A DNA stretch of 64,000 nucleotides from positions 62,001 through 126,000 of the forward strand of contig JACQZQ010000044.1 in assembly GCA_016213785.1 (NCBI GenBank), read 5' to 3'. Both the position numbers and the translations under genes were made by a program. A model generated the notes under the pieces. That model was not told the DNA's origin, ran no database searches, and worked only from the letters and a program-made list of their open reading frames with translations. Below are positions 45,744 to 54,220 of this stretch, in pieces. Every line of letters begins with the position of its first letter. Within the stretch, counting starts at the first letter, position 1. This DNA comes from Acidobacteriota bacterium. GTDB taxonomy: Bacteria > Acidobacteriota > Blastocatellia > Chloracidobacteriales > JADJPF01.

Positions 45744-46577
45744 TTAAGAATTATTTCTATTAAAAGGAAGAGTAATTAAATCCTTCATTCCTTCTATTAA
45801 CTCATTATGACGTTTGCCATTGCTGACTAAAATACCATTAAAAGTTCTTTGTACTTTGTTTTGGTAATCAATAGGATTACCAGCAAAGTCTGTTACAAGC
45901 CCACCAGCACCAAGAAGTATTGCTTCTGGAGCGCAAATATCCCAAATTTTATAACCTGCTGAGGCACTAGCCATTAATTCGGCTTTTGCCTGAGAAATCA
46001 GACCAATTTTAATACCACCACTACCTGATACTATCTCGTTGGTAATATGAAGTTTAGCAAAAATTTTATCTAGCAGTGCGCTACGATGTGAACGGCTAAC
46101 TACAGCACGCATAGCTTGAAAATCTTTTGTTTCTGAAACTTGTAAAGTGGTTTCTTTTCCCTTTTCTAGTAGAAAAGATTTGGTTTTATCACCCCACCAA
46201 AGTCTATTTTCAGTAGGTTGAAATACTGCACCAACTACAGGTTTACCCTCTTCAACTAGGCCAATCATTACAGAAAATTCACCATTACGAGCTAAAAATT
46301 CTTTTGTACCATCTAGAGGGTCAACAAGCCAAAATCGTTTTGCAGTAAGGCGTTCAGGGCTATCTGCTTTTTCTTCAGAAATAATTAAATCTTCGGGAAA
46401 AGCTTTCTCTAGATTTTCTATAATAAAGTTATTTGCAGCATGGTCGGCTTCTGTAACAGGCTCATCTCCTGATTTCATAGTTACAGAAACGCTTTTTGCA
46501 TAATGTTCTAAAATAATCTGTCCAGCGGCTAAAGCTGTTTGTTTAGCTACTTCTTTTTCTTTTGCGTAAAGTGACAT
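45744..46577 (-). CDS. cysQ: CysQ/inositol-monophosphatase family phosphatase
   Basis: 277 residues. Metal-site motifs of the family are present: GDEPVTEADHAAN, SEEKADS, DPLDGTKEFLARNGEFSVMIGL and the C-terminal YKIWDICAPEAILLGAGG. The DPLDGTKEF form favours 3'(2'),5'-bisphosphate nucleotidase (PAP recycling in sulfur metabolism) over inositol phosphatase, though the specificity cannot be proved from motifs. No sulfate-assimilation neighbours are present. Confidence 0.88.
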   Translation of the reverse strand: MSLYAKEKEVAKQTALAAGQIILEHYAKSVSVTMKSGDEPVTEADHAANNFIIENLEKAFPEDLIISEEKADSPERLTAKRFWLVDPLDGTKEFLARNGEFSVMIGLVEEGKPVVGAVFQPTENRLWWGDKTKSFLLEKGKETTLQVSETKDFQAMRAVVSRSHRSALLDKIFAKLHITNEIVSGSGGIKIGLISQAKAELMASASAGYKIWDICAPEAILLGAGGLVTDFAGNPIDYQNKVQRTFNGILVSNGKRHNELIEGMKDLITLPFNRNNS

Positions 46578-46773
46578 AAAAAGCTATCCTAATTCTTATA
46601 AGGCAAAGCGCCTAAATAGTTTTTCTTTTCTTAATAATGTGTGGTTTTAACTTTTACCATAGTTTGCTAGTAAACCCAAATAGGATCAAACTATGCTATT
46701 AATAAGTGAGTTTGTTATAATTACTTTAGTTACTAGAAAATAAAGGGTTAAGAACTAAAAGGAGGTAAGGGAA

Positions 46774-47625
46774 ATGCATCCACTAATTAGTTATAACCAC
46801 ACTCTTATGTCTATTGAAGAAGTAAGTATTAGCCCTATAAATGCAGGGTTATTACATGGTTATGGAGTATTTACTACCCTACGTATTTATAATGGAATCC
46901 CTTTTCAATTTAAAGAGCATTGGACACGTTTAGAAATGCATGCTCATATGATAAAACTGCATTTAGATGAAGACATTGAAACACAAATACATGCAGATTT
47001 GATTTCTTTGATAGACGCTAATAATTTATTAGAAGGAAAATCTCGAATCACTTTACTTGAGCGCCAAAGCCCTTTTTGGCAACTAGGAGAAAAAAAAATA
47101 GGAGTAGATGTATTAATTTTTACTGCTGATTTACAGCCTAAATCTATAGAACTTAATTTAACTATCTCACCTTATAGAATTTTATCTAGCCCTTTAAGTG
47201 GAGTAAAAACAACAGCTTATATTCCACAGTTACTTATGCTTGAAGAAGCCCGAGTACGAGGTTTTGATGATGCAATTGTACTTAATGAACGAGGAGAGAT
47301 TTCTGAAGTAACAACAGCAAATATTTTTTGGATTAGACATAAAGTACTTTATACACCTACGCTTTCAACAGGATGTTTAGCCGGAACAACAAGTGGGTTA
47401 ATAAGAAAACTTGCTAGGGAAATGAAAATAGAAAGCACTACAGGGGCTTTTCATGTCGAACACCTTCTATCAGCCGAAGAATGTTTTGTGACTTCATCAA
47501 CTCGCGAGATTGTTAGAGTTAAAAGTATAAATAATAAACATTTTGAAGCAATGCCAAATTCTATCTTTGAACGCTTAACAATAGCTTTTAAGAAATATGT
47601 TCATAAAACTACATATCCTAGATAA
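46774..47625 (+). CDS. Class IV PLP-dependent aminotransferase (BCAT/PabC type)
   Basis: 283 residues. Pattern of fold-type IV enzymes: GLLHGYGVFTTLRIYNG near the start, the PLP-lysine in GVKTTAYIPQLLMLEEARVRG, FDDAIVLNERGEISEVTTANIFWI and LAGTTSGLIRKL. It could be a branched-chain aminotransferase, D-amino acid aminotransferase or 4-amino-4-deoxychorismate lyase; the short length and absence of the BCAT large domain features favour the PabC/Dat side slightly. Preceded by a near-consensus GGAGGT ribosome-binding site at 46761-46766. Confidence 0.87.
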   Translation: MHPLISYNHTLMSIEEVSISPINAGLLHGYGVFTTLRIYNGIPFQFKEHWTRLEMHAHMIKLHLDEDIETQIHADLISLIDANNLLEGKSRITLLERQSPFWQLGEKKIGVDVLIFTADLQPKSIELNLTISPYRILSSPLSGVKTTAYIPQLLMLEEARVRGFDDAIVLNERGEISEVTTANIFWIRHKVLYTPTLSTGCLAGTTSGLIRKLAREMKIESTTGAFHVEHLLSAEECFVTSSTREIVRVKSINNKHFEAMPNSIFERLTIAFKKYVHKTTYPR

Positions 47626-47752
47626 AAGGTATAAATGTGAAAATATGTGAAATGCCACAGTGATTATATGAGGTATCTCGCATAGTGAAAATTATGATGT
47701 GTAGGTTAAGCTTGCGCCTTCCAAAAATAGAACAGATAGGATAAATAATTTA

Positions 47753-48201
47753 ATGAAAAAGCTATTGAAAATACTGGTAGTAATACTTGTTATTTATGTA
47801 CAAACAAAGGCACAAGACTCAAAGATAGTTTCTCTTGAACCAAACTCAGCTACACACAACACACAATACAAAAATAAACGCATCAGTACACCAGAAGATA
47901 TCGCTGCTATAAAAAAAGTTCTTGAAGATTTTATGCAGGCTATTTCAAACAAAAATGGCAAACAACTTTCTAATCTTGTTTTGCATTCTAGAATTTTATT
48001 TACCTCTCCTGGAGATCAAGCAAGAGTTGATAGTGTAAGAGAATTTGATGTCATTTAGCTTGGGTTACTTTTGATTACGAATTTTATTCTAATGATAAGC
48101 TTTCTAACTTTGGCATTGAGCACTGGCAATTACGTAAGATTGATGCAAAGTGGAAAATTTATTCTGTCATCTGGACTCAATATGAGCCTGTTAATAAATA
48201 A
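47753..48201 (+). pseudogene. NTF2/SnoaL-like secreted protein gene, frameshifted and probably internally deleted
   Basis: The first part (47753-48058) encodes a signal peptide (KKLLKILVVILVIYVQTKA) and a helix STPEDIAAIKKVLEDFMQAIS followed by LHSRILFTSPGDQARVDSVREFDV, then a stop. From 48058 another frame continues with AWVTFDYEFYSNDKLSNFGIEHWQLRKIDAKWKIYSVIW and ends at 48201. Together they form the beginning and end of an NTF2-like domain. The frame change sits at about 48045-48058, and the middle strands of the fold appear to be missing, so a deletion rather than a simple one-base error is likely. Either a decayed gene or an assembly error. Confidence 0.7.
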
Positions 48202-48208
48202 TTGTTGG

Positions 48209-48280
48209 TGTATAACAAACATTGCAGCAGACTTAGAACATTGCTCCTATCTCCCACCGCTGCAATGTTTATTCGGTGTT
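48209..48280 (-). other. attC-like inverted repeat behind the acetyltransferase gene (site A)
   Basis: Read on the minus strand, directly after the stop codon: ACCGAAT-AAACATTG-CAGCGG ... GTCTGCTG-CAATGTTT-GTTATAC. The 12-bp arms AAACATTGCAGC / GCTGCAATGTTT (complement of 48259-48270 and 48217-48228) enclose about 30 bases. L''-like CAGCGG, L'-like GTCTGCTG and a terminal GTT core follow the integron attC order, but the outer R boxes do not pair well. Its left half matches 17 of 19 bases with site B. Confidence 0.4.
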
Positions 48281-48784
48281 TTAGCGTAAGTCTTTCTTAA
48301 AATCTATCCTAAAATACTGTTTTTGATAAGGTTGCCCTTGATTATCATAATAAATAGCAGAAACAAGATAAGGTTCTGGTTGTAATGGTATGTAAGAAAG
48401 TTTATTTGCTAAAGAAATCATCTCTAAACTCTCAGAAGGATCAATGCTAACATATATATGTAGATAACCATATTGTTTAGCAATGGTTTCCCTAGCTTTA
48501 ATTAAAGCCGTTGCTACACCTTTCCTCCTATATTCTTCAATAACATATAAATCACTAAGTTTTGGCAAATGAGATTTCTTTTTCCCTTTCTTTGTAGCAT
48601 CCAAATATACAAGCCCAAATCCAACTACCTTCTTTCCTATTTCTGCTAATAAAAAATATGCTCTTTCTCCATCACATTCTTCTAAATATTCTCTAAATAA
48701 CTTTTCATTATTTCTTATGTTACATAATTGTTCTATATCTTCGATTTTTGCTTGTCTTATTTTTATTTCTTCGCTGTTTTTCAC
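48281..48784 (-). CDS. GNAT-family N-acetyltransferase
   Basis: 167 residues. Motif A for acetyl-CoA binding is LYVIEEYRRKGVATALIKA; motif B/C region is YVSIDPSESLEMISLANKLSYIPL. Acceptor unknown. GTG start with AAGGAG eight bases ahead on the minus strand. The gene is tightly framed by repeats: an attC-like inverted repeat directly behind the stop codon and another similar element in front of the start, the arrangement of a gene cassette, in which acetyltransferases are common. No integrase gene is in the window. Confidence 0.88.
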   Translation of the reverse strand: MKNSEEIKIRQAKIEDIEQLCNIRNNEKLFREYLEECDGERAYFLLAEIGKKVVGFGLVYLDATKKGKKKSHLPKLSDLYVIEEYRRKGVATALIKARETIAKQYGYLHIYVSIDPSESLEMISLANKLSYIPLQPEPYLVSAIYYDNQGQPYQKQYFRIDFKKDLR

Positions 48785-48792
48785 TACTCATG

Positions 48793-48862
48793 CTCCTTAC
48801 AAAAAGTGTCAAACCCAAAGTTTTCAGCACCGACCCAAGTCTACTGCAACGTTTGTTCGGTG
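48793..48862 (-). other. Repeat element between the two cassette-like genes (site B)
   Basis: On the minus strand: CACCGAACAAACGTTGCAG (complement of 48844-48862), then GTAGAC...GTCGGTGCTG, and a 22-base stretch GTTTGACACTTTTTGTAAGGAG ending at 48793 that supplies the ribosome-binding site of the acetyltransferase. The first 19 bases match site A at 17 positions; the last 22 recur at 49525-49545 with one mismatch and one indel. The right half does not pair as well as in site A. Confidence 0.35.
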
Positions 48863-48913
48863 GCTTAAAAAGAATGGCTTTAATCAAGGTGAGAAAAAAA
48901 AGCAAGATTAAGA

Positions 48914-49453
48914 TTAAGTTTGGAAACTAGGAATAAGATAACGGTTTATGATTCTTTTGAAGATTAGAGGCCCCAACAAAGTATTAAGTTTTGCCCAATT
49001 TCCTATACCCTGACCTGAAATAGAAATTAATGTGGCGGAGTTTTCTTCAACAACAGCTAACTTGACAAAACCAGGGAAAAGAATATGTTGTGGTAAAGTG
49101 ATGTTATAAATTACAAATTCAGAATCACTAACTAATCTTACGATTTTATCCTGGAATGGGCGTAAAATTTCGACTTTACCTGTATAGATAGGCATACTGC
49201 TAAAAGTAGGTGCACTACACCTACCATCTTTCATCATTATTTCAAATACAGCTTTCTTAAAATTCCCTTCACATATCTTAATTTCAAAAGGCCCATAAAT
49301 ATGCATTGCTGCATTTGCTATAAATCTACTCCTTTTAGGCTCAGGTTCTTCATCTAGGTTTTCTCTACAGGCTGACTCTATTATTGAAGCCCAAGGGCTT
49401 TGAAAGCTTTTTTTCAAATAACCTATTCCTTCTTCATAATTACGTTTCCTCAT
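48914..49453 (-). CDS. Hypothetical protein in the cassette-like region
   Basis: 179 residues with no recognisable family, signal peptide or membrane helix. Visible features are two short Cys-containing segments (ESACRENLDEEPEPKRSR, KICEGNF), and a beta-rich centre (MPIYTGKVEILRPFQDKIVRLV). The gap upstream holds a copy of the CTCCTTACAAAAGTGTCGAAC element (49525-49545). Its lone, unknown character and flanking repeats fit a gene-cassette passenger, which is inference. Confidence 0.6.
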   Translation of the reverse strand: MRKRNYEEGIGYLKKSFQSPWASIIESACRENLDEEPEPKRSRFIANAAMHIYGPFEIKICEGNFKKAVFEIMMKDGRCSAPTFSSMPIYTGKVEILRPFQDKIVRLVSDSEFVIYNITLPQHILFPGFVKLAVVEENSATLISISGQGIGNWAKLNTLLGPLIFKRIINRYLIPSFQT

Positions 49454-49524
49454 TTTGTCTCTTTTTTTAGCCTTCTCACCAATATTTTTATTCTCAATAT
49501 ATCATTTTTTGATTGCTAAATCAT

Positions 49525-49545
49525 CTCCTTACAAAAGTGTCGAAC
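49525..49545 (-). repeat. Copy of the leader element shared with site B
   Basis: CTCCTTACAAAAGTGTCGAAC on the plus strand; the minus-strand reading is GTTCGACACTTTTGTAAGGAG. It differs from 48793-48814 by one base and one missing A. It lies about 75 bases upstream of the unknown gene's start, so here the AAGGAG is not positioned as its ribosome-binding site. Confidence 0.6.
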
Positions 49546-49561
49546 TAGCTGTTAGAAGGGA

Positions 49562-49599
49562 ATAAAAGCCAATTAAGTAACACTTAATTGGCCTTTTAT
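49562..49599 (-). terminator. Terminator after aconitase
   Basis: Near-perfect 16-bp hairpin ATAAAAGCCAATTAAG / CTTAATTGGCCTTTTAT with a five-base loop and one bulged C, 32 bases beyond the aconitase stop in its direction. A TTTTAT end completes it. Confidence 0.7.
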
Positions 49600-49631
49600 G
49601 TACAAACTAGTAAATTATAAATTTTAAAGCC

Positions 49632-52379
49632 TTAAGCATTTGCAATTAAATTTCTTAGAACATAAGGCAATATGCCACCATGTTGATAGTATTCAATTTC
49701 AATTGCCGTATCAATACGTAAAGTTAAAAGAACTTCCTCTTTTTCACCATTAGAGCGATGGATTACAAGCGTTACATCTTGTTGTGGTTTAGGTGTTGGT
49801 TCTAGCCCAAGTAAGTCAAAAGTTTCTGTCCCATCAAGTTTTAAGCTTTGTGCTGATGTACCTTCCTTAAATTGGCAAGGTAGCACACCCATTCCTACTA
49901 AATTACTACGATGAATACGTTCAAAACTTTGTGCTACTACAACATTAATTCCTTGAAGACGTGTTCCTTTAGCTGCCCAATCGCGAGAACTTCCTGTTCC
50001 ATATTCTTGACCAGCAAAAACAATTAATGGAGTGTTGTTAGCCTGGTATTTTATTGCTGCATCATAAATACTTAGTTGTTCGCCATTAGGTTGATAAGTA
50101 GTCACGCCGCCTTCAACTCCTGGCACCATAAGGTTTTTAATCCGTACATTAGCAAAAGTCCCTCTAACCATTACTCTATCATTACCACGACGTGAGCCAT
50201 AGCTATTAAAATCTGCTACTTCAACGCCTTTTTCTTGTAGATAAACGCCTGCTGGAGAGGTTTTCTTTATTGAGCCTGCTGGGCTGATATGGTCAGTTGT
50301 TACTGAATCACCAAAGATTGCTAGTGGTCTAGCACCTTTAATATCAGCATATTTTCCTGCTGATAGGCTAAAGTTTTCAAAGAATGGAGGTTCTTGAATA
50401 TAAGTAGAATCCTCATCCCATTCATAAACATCACCAACGCTGCTTGGGATTTCGTTCCAAAGAGGATTGTCGTCTGTAAAGTTAGAGTATAAACGGCGGA
50501 AAGTCTCAGCATCCATTGCTGTAGCTAGTACTTGACCTAATTCCTCGCTAGAAGGCCAAATATCTTGTAAATAAACATCATTACCATCGCTGCCTTTACC
50601 AATAGGCTCATTTGTCATATCAAGATTAACTCTTCCTGCAATTGCAAATGCTACTACAAGTGGAGGACTCATTAAGAAATTAGCCTTAATGCTTTGATGA
50701 ACCCTAGCTTCAAAATTACGATTACCGCTTAAGACACTGGCTGCAATTAAATCATTTTTTACTATTGTATCCTCTACATCGCTATCAAGTGGGCCTGAAT
50801 TACCAATACAGGTTGTACAGCCATAGCCAACAGTATAAAAGCCTAATTTGTCTAAGTAGGGCTGTAATCCTGATTTTGCTAGGTAATCAGTAACAACACG
50901 AGAACCTGGCCCAAGAGAAGTTTTAACATGTGGAGGAACTGATAAACCTTTTTCTACAGCTTTTTTAGCAAGTATTCCTGCTGCAAGCATTACACTTGGG
51001 TTAGATGTATTGGTACAGGAAGTTATTGCAGCAATTAAAACATCGCCATGTCCTAAATCTACAGCTTTGCCATTAGCGCGGGATTCTACAGTAGAAGTTA
51101 AAACGGGTAAGGATTTTTTACCGCTAAAACTTACTTCTACACGTTTGCTAAGTTCATCACTAGGCTTGTTATAACCATTTTCTTTAATAGGTTTTTGGAA
51201 AAGATCAGTAAATTTAGATTTTACTTCAGAAAGGTTAATACGGTCTTGAGGGCGTTTGGGGCCAGCAATTCCTGGCTCTACATCAGCTAAATCAAGCTCT
51301 AGTAAAGTGCTATAATCGCACTCACCTTTTTCAGGCATTCCAAACATTGCTTGAGCTTTAAAGTAGTTACGAAATGCATTTACTTGGTCTTCTGTTCGGC
51401 CTGTGGCTTGAAGATAACGACAACTTTCTTCATCAACAGGGAAAAACCCCATAGTTGCACCATATTCTGGTGCCATATTAGCAACTGTTGCACGGTCAGG
51501 AAGTGAAAGTGATGCTGCGCCCTCACCAAAGTACTCTACAAATTTTCCTACTACTTTAGCTTTACGCAACATTTCAGTACAATGTAGTACAAGGTCTGTT
51601 GCTGTAACGCCTTCACGTAATTTTCCTTTCATATAAAAACCAACAACATCAGGAGTTAGGAAGTAAACAGGCTGTCCAAGCATTCCTGCTTCAGCTTCGA
51701 TTCCACCTACACCCCAAGCAACAATACCTAAGCCGTTAATCATTGTTGTATGTGAATCTGTACCAACAAGGGTATCAGGATAATAGACACCATCTTTTTG
51801 TAGTACACCTTTGGCTAAATATTCTAGATTTACTTGATGAACAATACCAATACCAGGAGGAACAACCTTAAAGCTTTCAAAAGCTTGCATACCCCACTTT
51901 AAGAACTGATAGCGCAAGCGGTTACGTTCAAACTCAATTTCCATATTAAGCTTAAGCGAATCGCTTTGATTAGAAACATCTACTTGAACTGAATGGTCTA
52001 CAACAAGATCTACAGGCACAAGAGGCTCAATAATTTTAGGATTTTTTCCCATACGATGAACTGCTGAACGCATTGCGGCTAGATCTACAAGTAGTGGGAC
52101 TCCAGTAAAGTCTTGTAGGACAATTCTAGCTACAACAAAAGGGATTTCTTCTGTTCGTTCTGCATTTGCTTGCCAATTAGCTAGAGTACGAACATCTGTT
52201 TCACGTATTTTTTTATCATCATAGTTACGTAAGACAGATTCTAGAACAATACGAATGCTAACAGGCAATTTAGAGATAGGGCCAACGCCTTCTTTTTCTA
52301 ATTGAGGTAGAGAATAAAATTTAGCTGTTTGACCATTACCAAGCTCAAAAGTCTGTAAAGTGTTAAAAAGATTATGCAT
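49632..52379 (-). CDS. acnA: Aconitate hydratase A
   Basis: Isomerises citrate and isocitrate in the TCA cycle with a 4Fe-4S cluster. 915 residues is the length of the AcnA/IRP type. Cluster cysteines are in [11 protein letters not shown] and [12 protein letters not shown]; other blocks are [50 protein letters not shown] and [14 protein letters not shown]. Starts at ATG 52379. Stands alone between the cassette-like region and a 383-base divergent gap. In some bacteria AcnA also binds RNA; that cannot be judged here. Confidence 0.97.
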   Translation of the reverse strand: MHNLFNTLQTFELGNGQTAKFYSLPQLEKEGVGPISKLPVSIRIVLESVLRNYDDKKIRETDVRTLANWQANAERTEEIPFVVARIVLQDFTGVPLLVDLAAMRSAVHRMGKNPKIIEPLVPVDLVVDHSVQVDVSNQSDSLKLNMEIEFERNRLRYQFLKWGMQAFESFKVVPPGIGIVHQVNLEYLAKGVLQKDGVYYPDTLVGTDSHTTMINGLGIVAWGVGGIEAEAGMLGQPVYFLTPDVVGFYMKGKLREGVTATDLVLHCTEMLRKAKVVGKFVEYFGEGAASLSLPDRATVANMAPEYGATMGFFPVDEESCRYLQATGRTEDQVNAFRNYFKAQAMFGMPEKGECDYSTLLELDLADVEPGIAGPKRPQDRINLSEVKSKFTDLFQKPIKENGYNKPSDELSKRVEVSFSGKKSLPVLTSTVESRANGKAVDLGHGDVLIAAITSCTNTSNPSVMLAAGILAKKAVEKGLSVPPHVKTSLGPGSRVVTDYLAKSGLQPYLDKLGFYTVGYGCTTCIGNSGPLDSDVEDTIVKNDLIAASVLSGNRNFEARVHQSIKANFLMSPPLVVAFAIAGRVNLDMTNEPIGKGSDGNDVYLQDIWPSSEELGQVLATAMDAETFRRLYSNFTDDNPLWNEIPSSVGDVYEWDEDSTYIQEPPFFENFSLSAGKYADIKGARPLAIFGDSVTTDHISPAGSIKKTSPAGVYLQEKGVEVADFNSYGSRRGNDRVMVRGTFANVRIKNLMVPGVEGGVTTYQPNGEQLSIYDAAIKYQANNTPLIVFAGQEYGTGSSRDWAAKGTRLQGINVVVAQSFERIHRSNLVGMGVLPCQFKEGTSAQSLKLDGTETFDLLGLEPTPKPQQDVTLVIHRSNGEKEEVLLTLRIDTAIEIEYYQHGGILPYVLRNLIANA

Positions 52380-52762
52380 ATCTGTTCCACCTATTTTAGT
52401 TAAAATTATAAACCCTTGTTCATAAAATGATTATGAACACTTGCAGTTAACCATTTATTTAACAGCGAAACAGTTTAATTGTCAGTTACTACTACGTCAA
52501 GCAAGACTTAACCAAGAAATCTATTTAATTCTCTTTCCTAGTAAAAACTTAGGACGAGAGTTTCCAGACAAGATATTTTGCCTGTGCAAACTATGGTATG
52601 CTTTTGCGCATCAGTTATTTTATACAGAATCCTCTTACAAGCTTTTCTATTTAAGCAAAACCTGCTTGAGCTTAGAGCTTTTTAGAGCATCCTGAGATCA
52701 GGTTTAGCAAATAGTTGCAACCTATCAAATTAATTTTTGAAAGAAGATTAGGATAATAATTA
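52380..52762. other. 383-base divergent gap between aconitase and a radical SAM gene
   Basis: Contains no gene that can be supported. An 84-codon open frame (52441-52695) has no ribosome-binding site and no recognisable protein character. The gap must carry the acnA promoter on the minus strand and the radical SAM promoter on the plus strand. No clear operator or riboswitch was recognised. Confidence 0.5.
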
Positions 52763-53725
52763 ATGAAATCTAGTGATGTACTACGCGCTTGGAACCGTAT
52801 CTTAGCTGGGCAATATCCCTCTTTATCAATTGAAATTACTAAAGAATGCCCTTTGCGTTGTCCTGGGTGTTATGCTTATGAAAATTCACACTTAGGTAGC
52901 CTTGGCACTTTAAGACAACTAGCTGATTATAAAGGCCAAGCTTTAGTTGATGGAGTTATTACACTGGTAAAACAGCATAAGCCACTTCATTTATCGATTG
53001 TTGGAGGTGAGCCTTTAGTTAGATTTAGAGAGCTAAACACACTCTTACCAATACTTAGCGAAATGGGTATAGCTGTTCAGCTTGTTACAAGTGCTGTAAG
53101 AGAAATCCCAGCAGAATGGGCAAAAATAAAAGATTTATATTTAGTAGTCTCTATTGATGGGCTTCAGCCAGAGCATGACGAGCGACGTAAACCAGCAACT
53201 TATGAAAAAATACTAAAAAATATTGTTGGGCATAATATAACAGTACATTGCACAATTACTAATCAAATGACTAAAAAGCCTAAGTATTTTGAAGACTTTT
53301 TATCATTTTGGTCAAGTCGTGAAGAAGTTAAAAAAATTTGGTTTAGCCTTTTTACTCCTCAAATCGGCGGCCAAGATGAAGAAATTATTTCTGGAGAGAC
53401 TAGAGAAAATTTACTTACAGAGCTTGCAGCTTTACGTAACAGATTTCCTAAGCTAAACTTGCCTGATTTAGTGATTGCAGGTTATCGCAAGCCTCCTGAT
53501 TCACCAAAAGAATGTATATTTGCTCGTACTACATTAAATATTACTGCTGATTTACAAGGTAAGATTAGCCCTTGTCAGTTCGGAGGAAATCCAGATTGTA
53601 AACAATGTGGTTGTATTGCTTCAGCTGGGCTTAATGCTGTAGGCGACTATAAACTATTGGGATTACTACCTTTAAGGTCAATTTATCAAATATCTGATAA
53701 AATTGGTAAAATGCGAACAGCTTGA
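52763..53725 (+). CDS. Radical SAM protein with C-terminal cysteine cluster
   Basis: 320 residues. The SAM-cluster motif is C-x3-C-x2-C in ITKECPLRCPGCYAY (Cys30, 34, 37), followed by SIVGGEPL (GGEP box) and YLVVSIDGLQPEHDERR, typical of SPASM-type enzymes that hold auxiliary clusters. The C-terminus has ISPCQFGGNPDCKQCGC, probably the ligands for one extra cluster, though shorter than a full SPASM domain. Substrate unknown. The cyclic-phosphate receiver gene follows closely, so the two may be co-expressed. Confidence 0.88.
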   Translation: MKSSDVLRAWNRILAGQYPSLSIEITKECPLRCPGCYAYENSHLGSLGTLRQLADYKGQALVDGVITLVKQHKPLHLSIVGGEPLVRFRELNTLLPILSEMGIAVQLVTSAVREIPAEWAKIKDLYLVVSIDGLQPEHDERRKPATYEKILKNIVGHNITVHCTITNQMTKKPKYFEDFLSFWSSREEVKKIWFSLFTPQIGGQDEEIISGETRENLLTELAALRNRFPKLNLPDLVIAGYRKPPDSPKECIFARTTLNITADLQGKISPCQFGGNPDCKQCGCIASAGLNAVGDYKLLGLLPLRSIYQISDKIGKMRTA

Positions 53726-53754
53726 TTTTACTTAAGCTTAGTCTCTTAAGAACA

Positions 53755-54144
53755 ATGAGAGTTTTTTTATTAGAAGATAGTTATGAAAGGATGCGAAGGT
53801 TTCGCTCCCTTTTTTCTGCTCACTCAATTACTCACTCAGCAGATTCTCAAGAAGCAATAGAAATTCTTGGGAGTAGAGAATTTGACTTAATTTGCCTAGA
53901 CCATGACTTAAATGAGCATGATAATGATTGGATTGCTTCAGGTGATGGCTATGAAGTAGCTAGTTTTTTAGGCGATAATAACACACCTAACAATAATGCC
54001 TTAATTTTAATTCATACTATGAACCCATCAGGTGGAGATCGTATGGTTGCAGCATTAAAGGTTAATAATAGGAAAGTTGTTCGTACTTCAATTATACAGA
54101 TATTTAATTTAGAGTTTCTACACTCTCTTGGAATAGAAGTTTAA
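53755..54144 (+). CDS. Cyclic-phosphate-processing receiver-domain protein
   Basis: 129 residues from ATG 53755. An in-frame TTG at 53722 would overlap the upstream gene by four bases but adds eleven poorly conserved residues. Receiver-like fold with FLLEDSYERMRRF, CLDHDLNEHDNDW, and the diagnostic ILIHTMNPSGGDRMVAAL. This subgroup (cREC) is predicted to handle cyclic-phosphate nucleic-acid ends rather than phosphotransfer; that prediction comes from comparative work and is not tested for this gene. Confidence 0.78.
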   Translation: MRVFLLEDSYERMRRFRSLFSAHSITHSADSQEAIEILGSREFDLICLDHDLNEHDNDWIASGDGYEVASFLGDNNTPNNNALILIHTMNPSGGDRMVAALKVNNRKVVRTSIIQIFNLEFLHSLGIEV

Positions 54145-54163
54145 GTACTTAGTTTTTAATAAA

Positions 54164-54200
54164 ATAAAAAAGGGTAAGTTTTTAGCTTACCCTTTTTTAT
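54164..54200. terminator. Bidirectional intrinsic terminator
   Basis: Perfect 15-bp stem ATAAAAAAGGGTAAG / CTTACCCTTTTTTAT with a seven-base loop, between converging genes (cREC on plus, monooxygenase-like on minus). A-rich and T-rich arms provide T-runs in both directions. Confidence 0.8.
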
Positions 54201-54220
54201 TTCTAAACTTTAATCTTAAA

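Noticed and set aside
47865-48280. The second open frame 48071-48289 as an independent gene
   Set aside because: The neighbouring frame from 48058 encodes clear NTF2-like sequence, so that frame is the real remnant.
48717-48930. Overlapping short open frames on both strands around 48.7-48.9 kb
   Set aside because: They overlap the acetyltransferase start and the repeat element; none resembles a known protein.
52441-52695. 84-codon open frame between aconitase and the radical SAM gene
   Set aside because: No ribosome-binding site, unlikely composition and no recognisable protein features.
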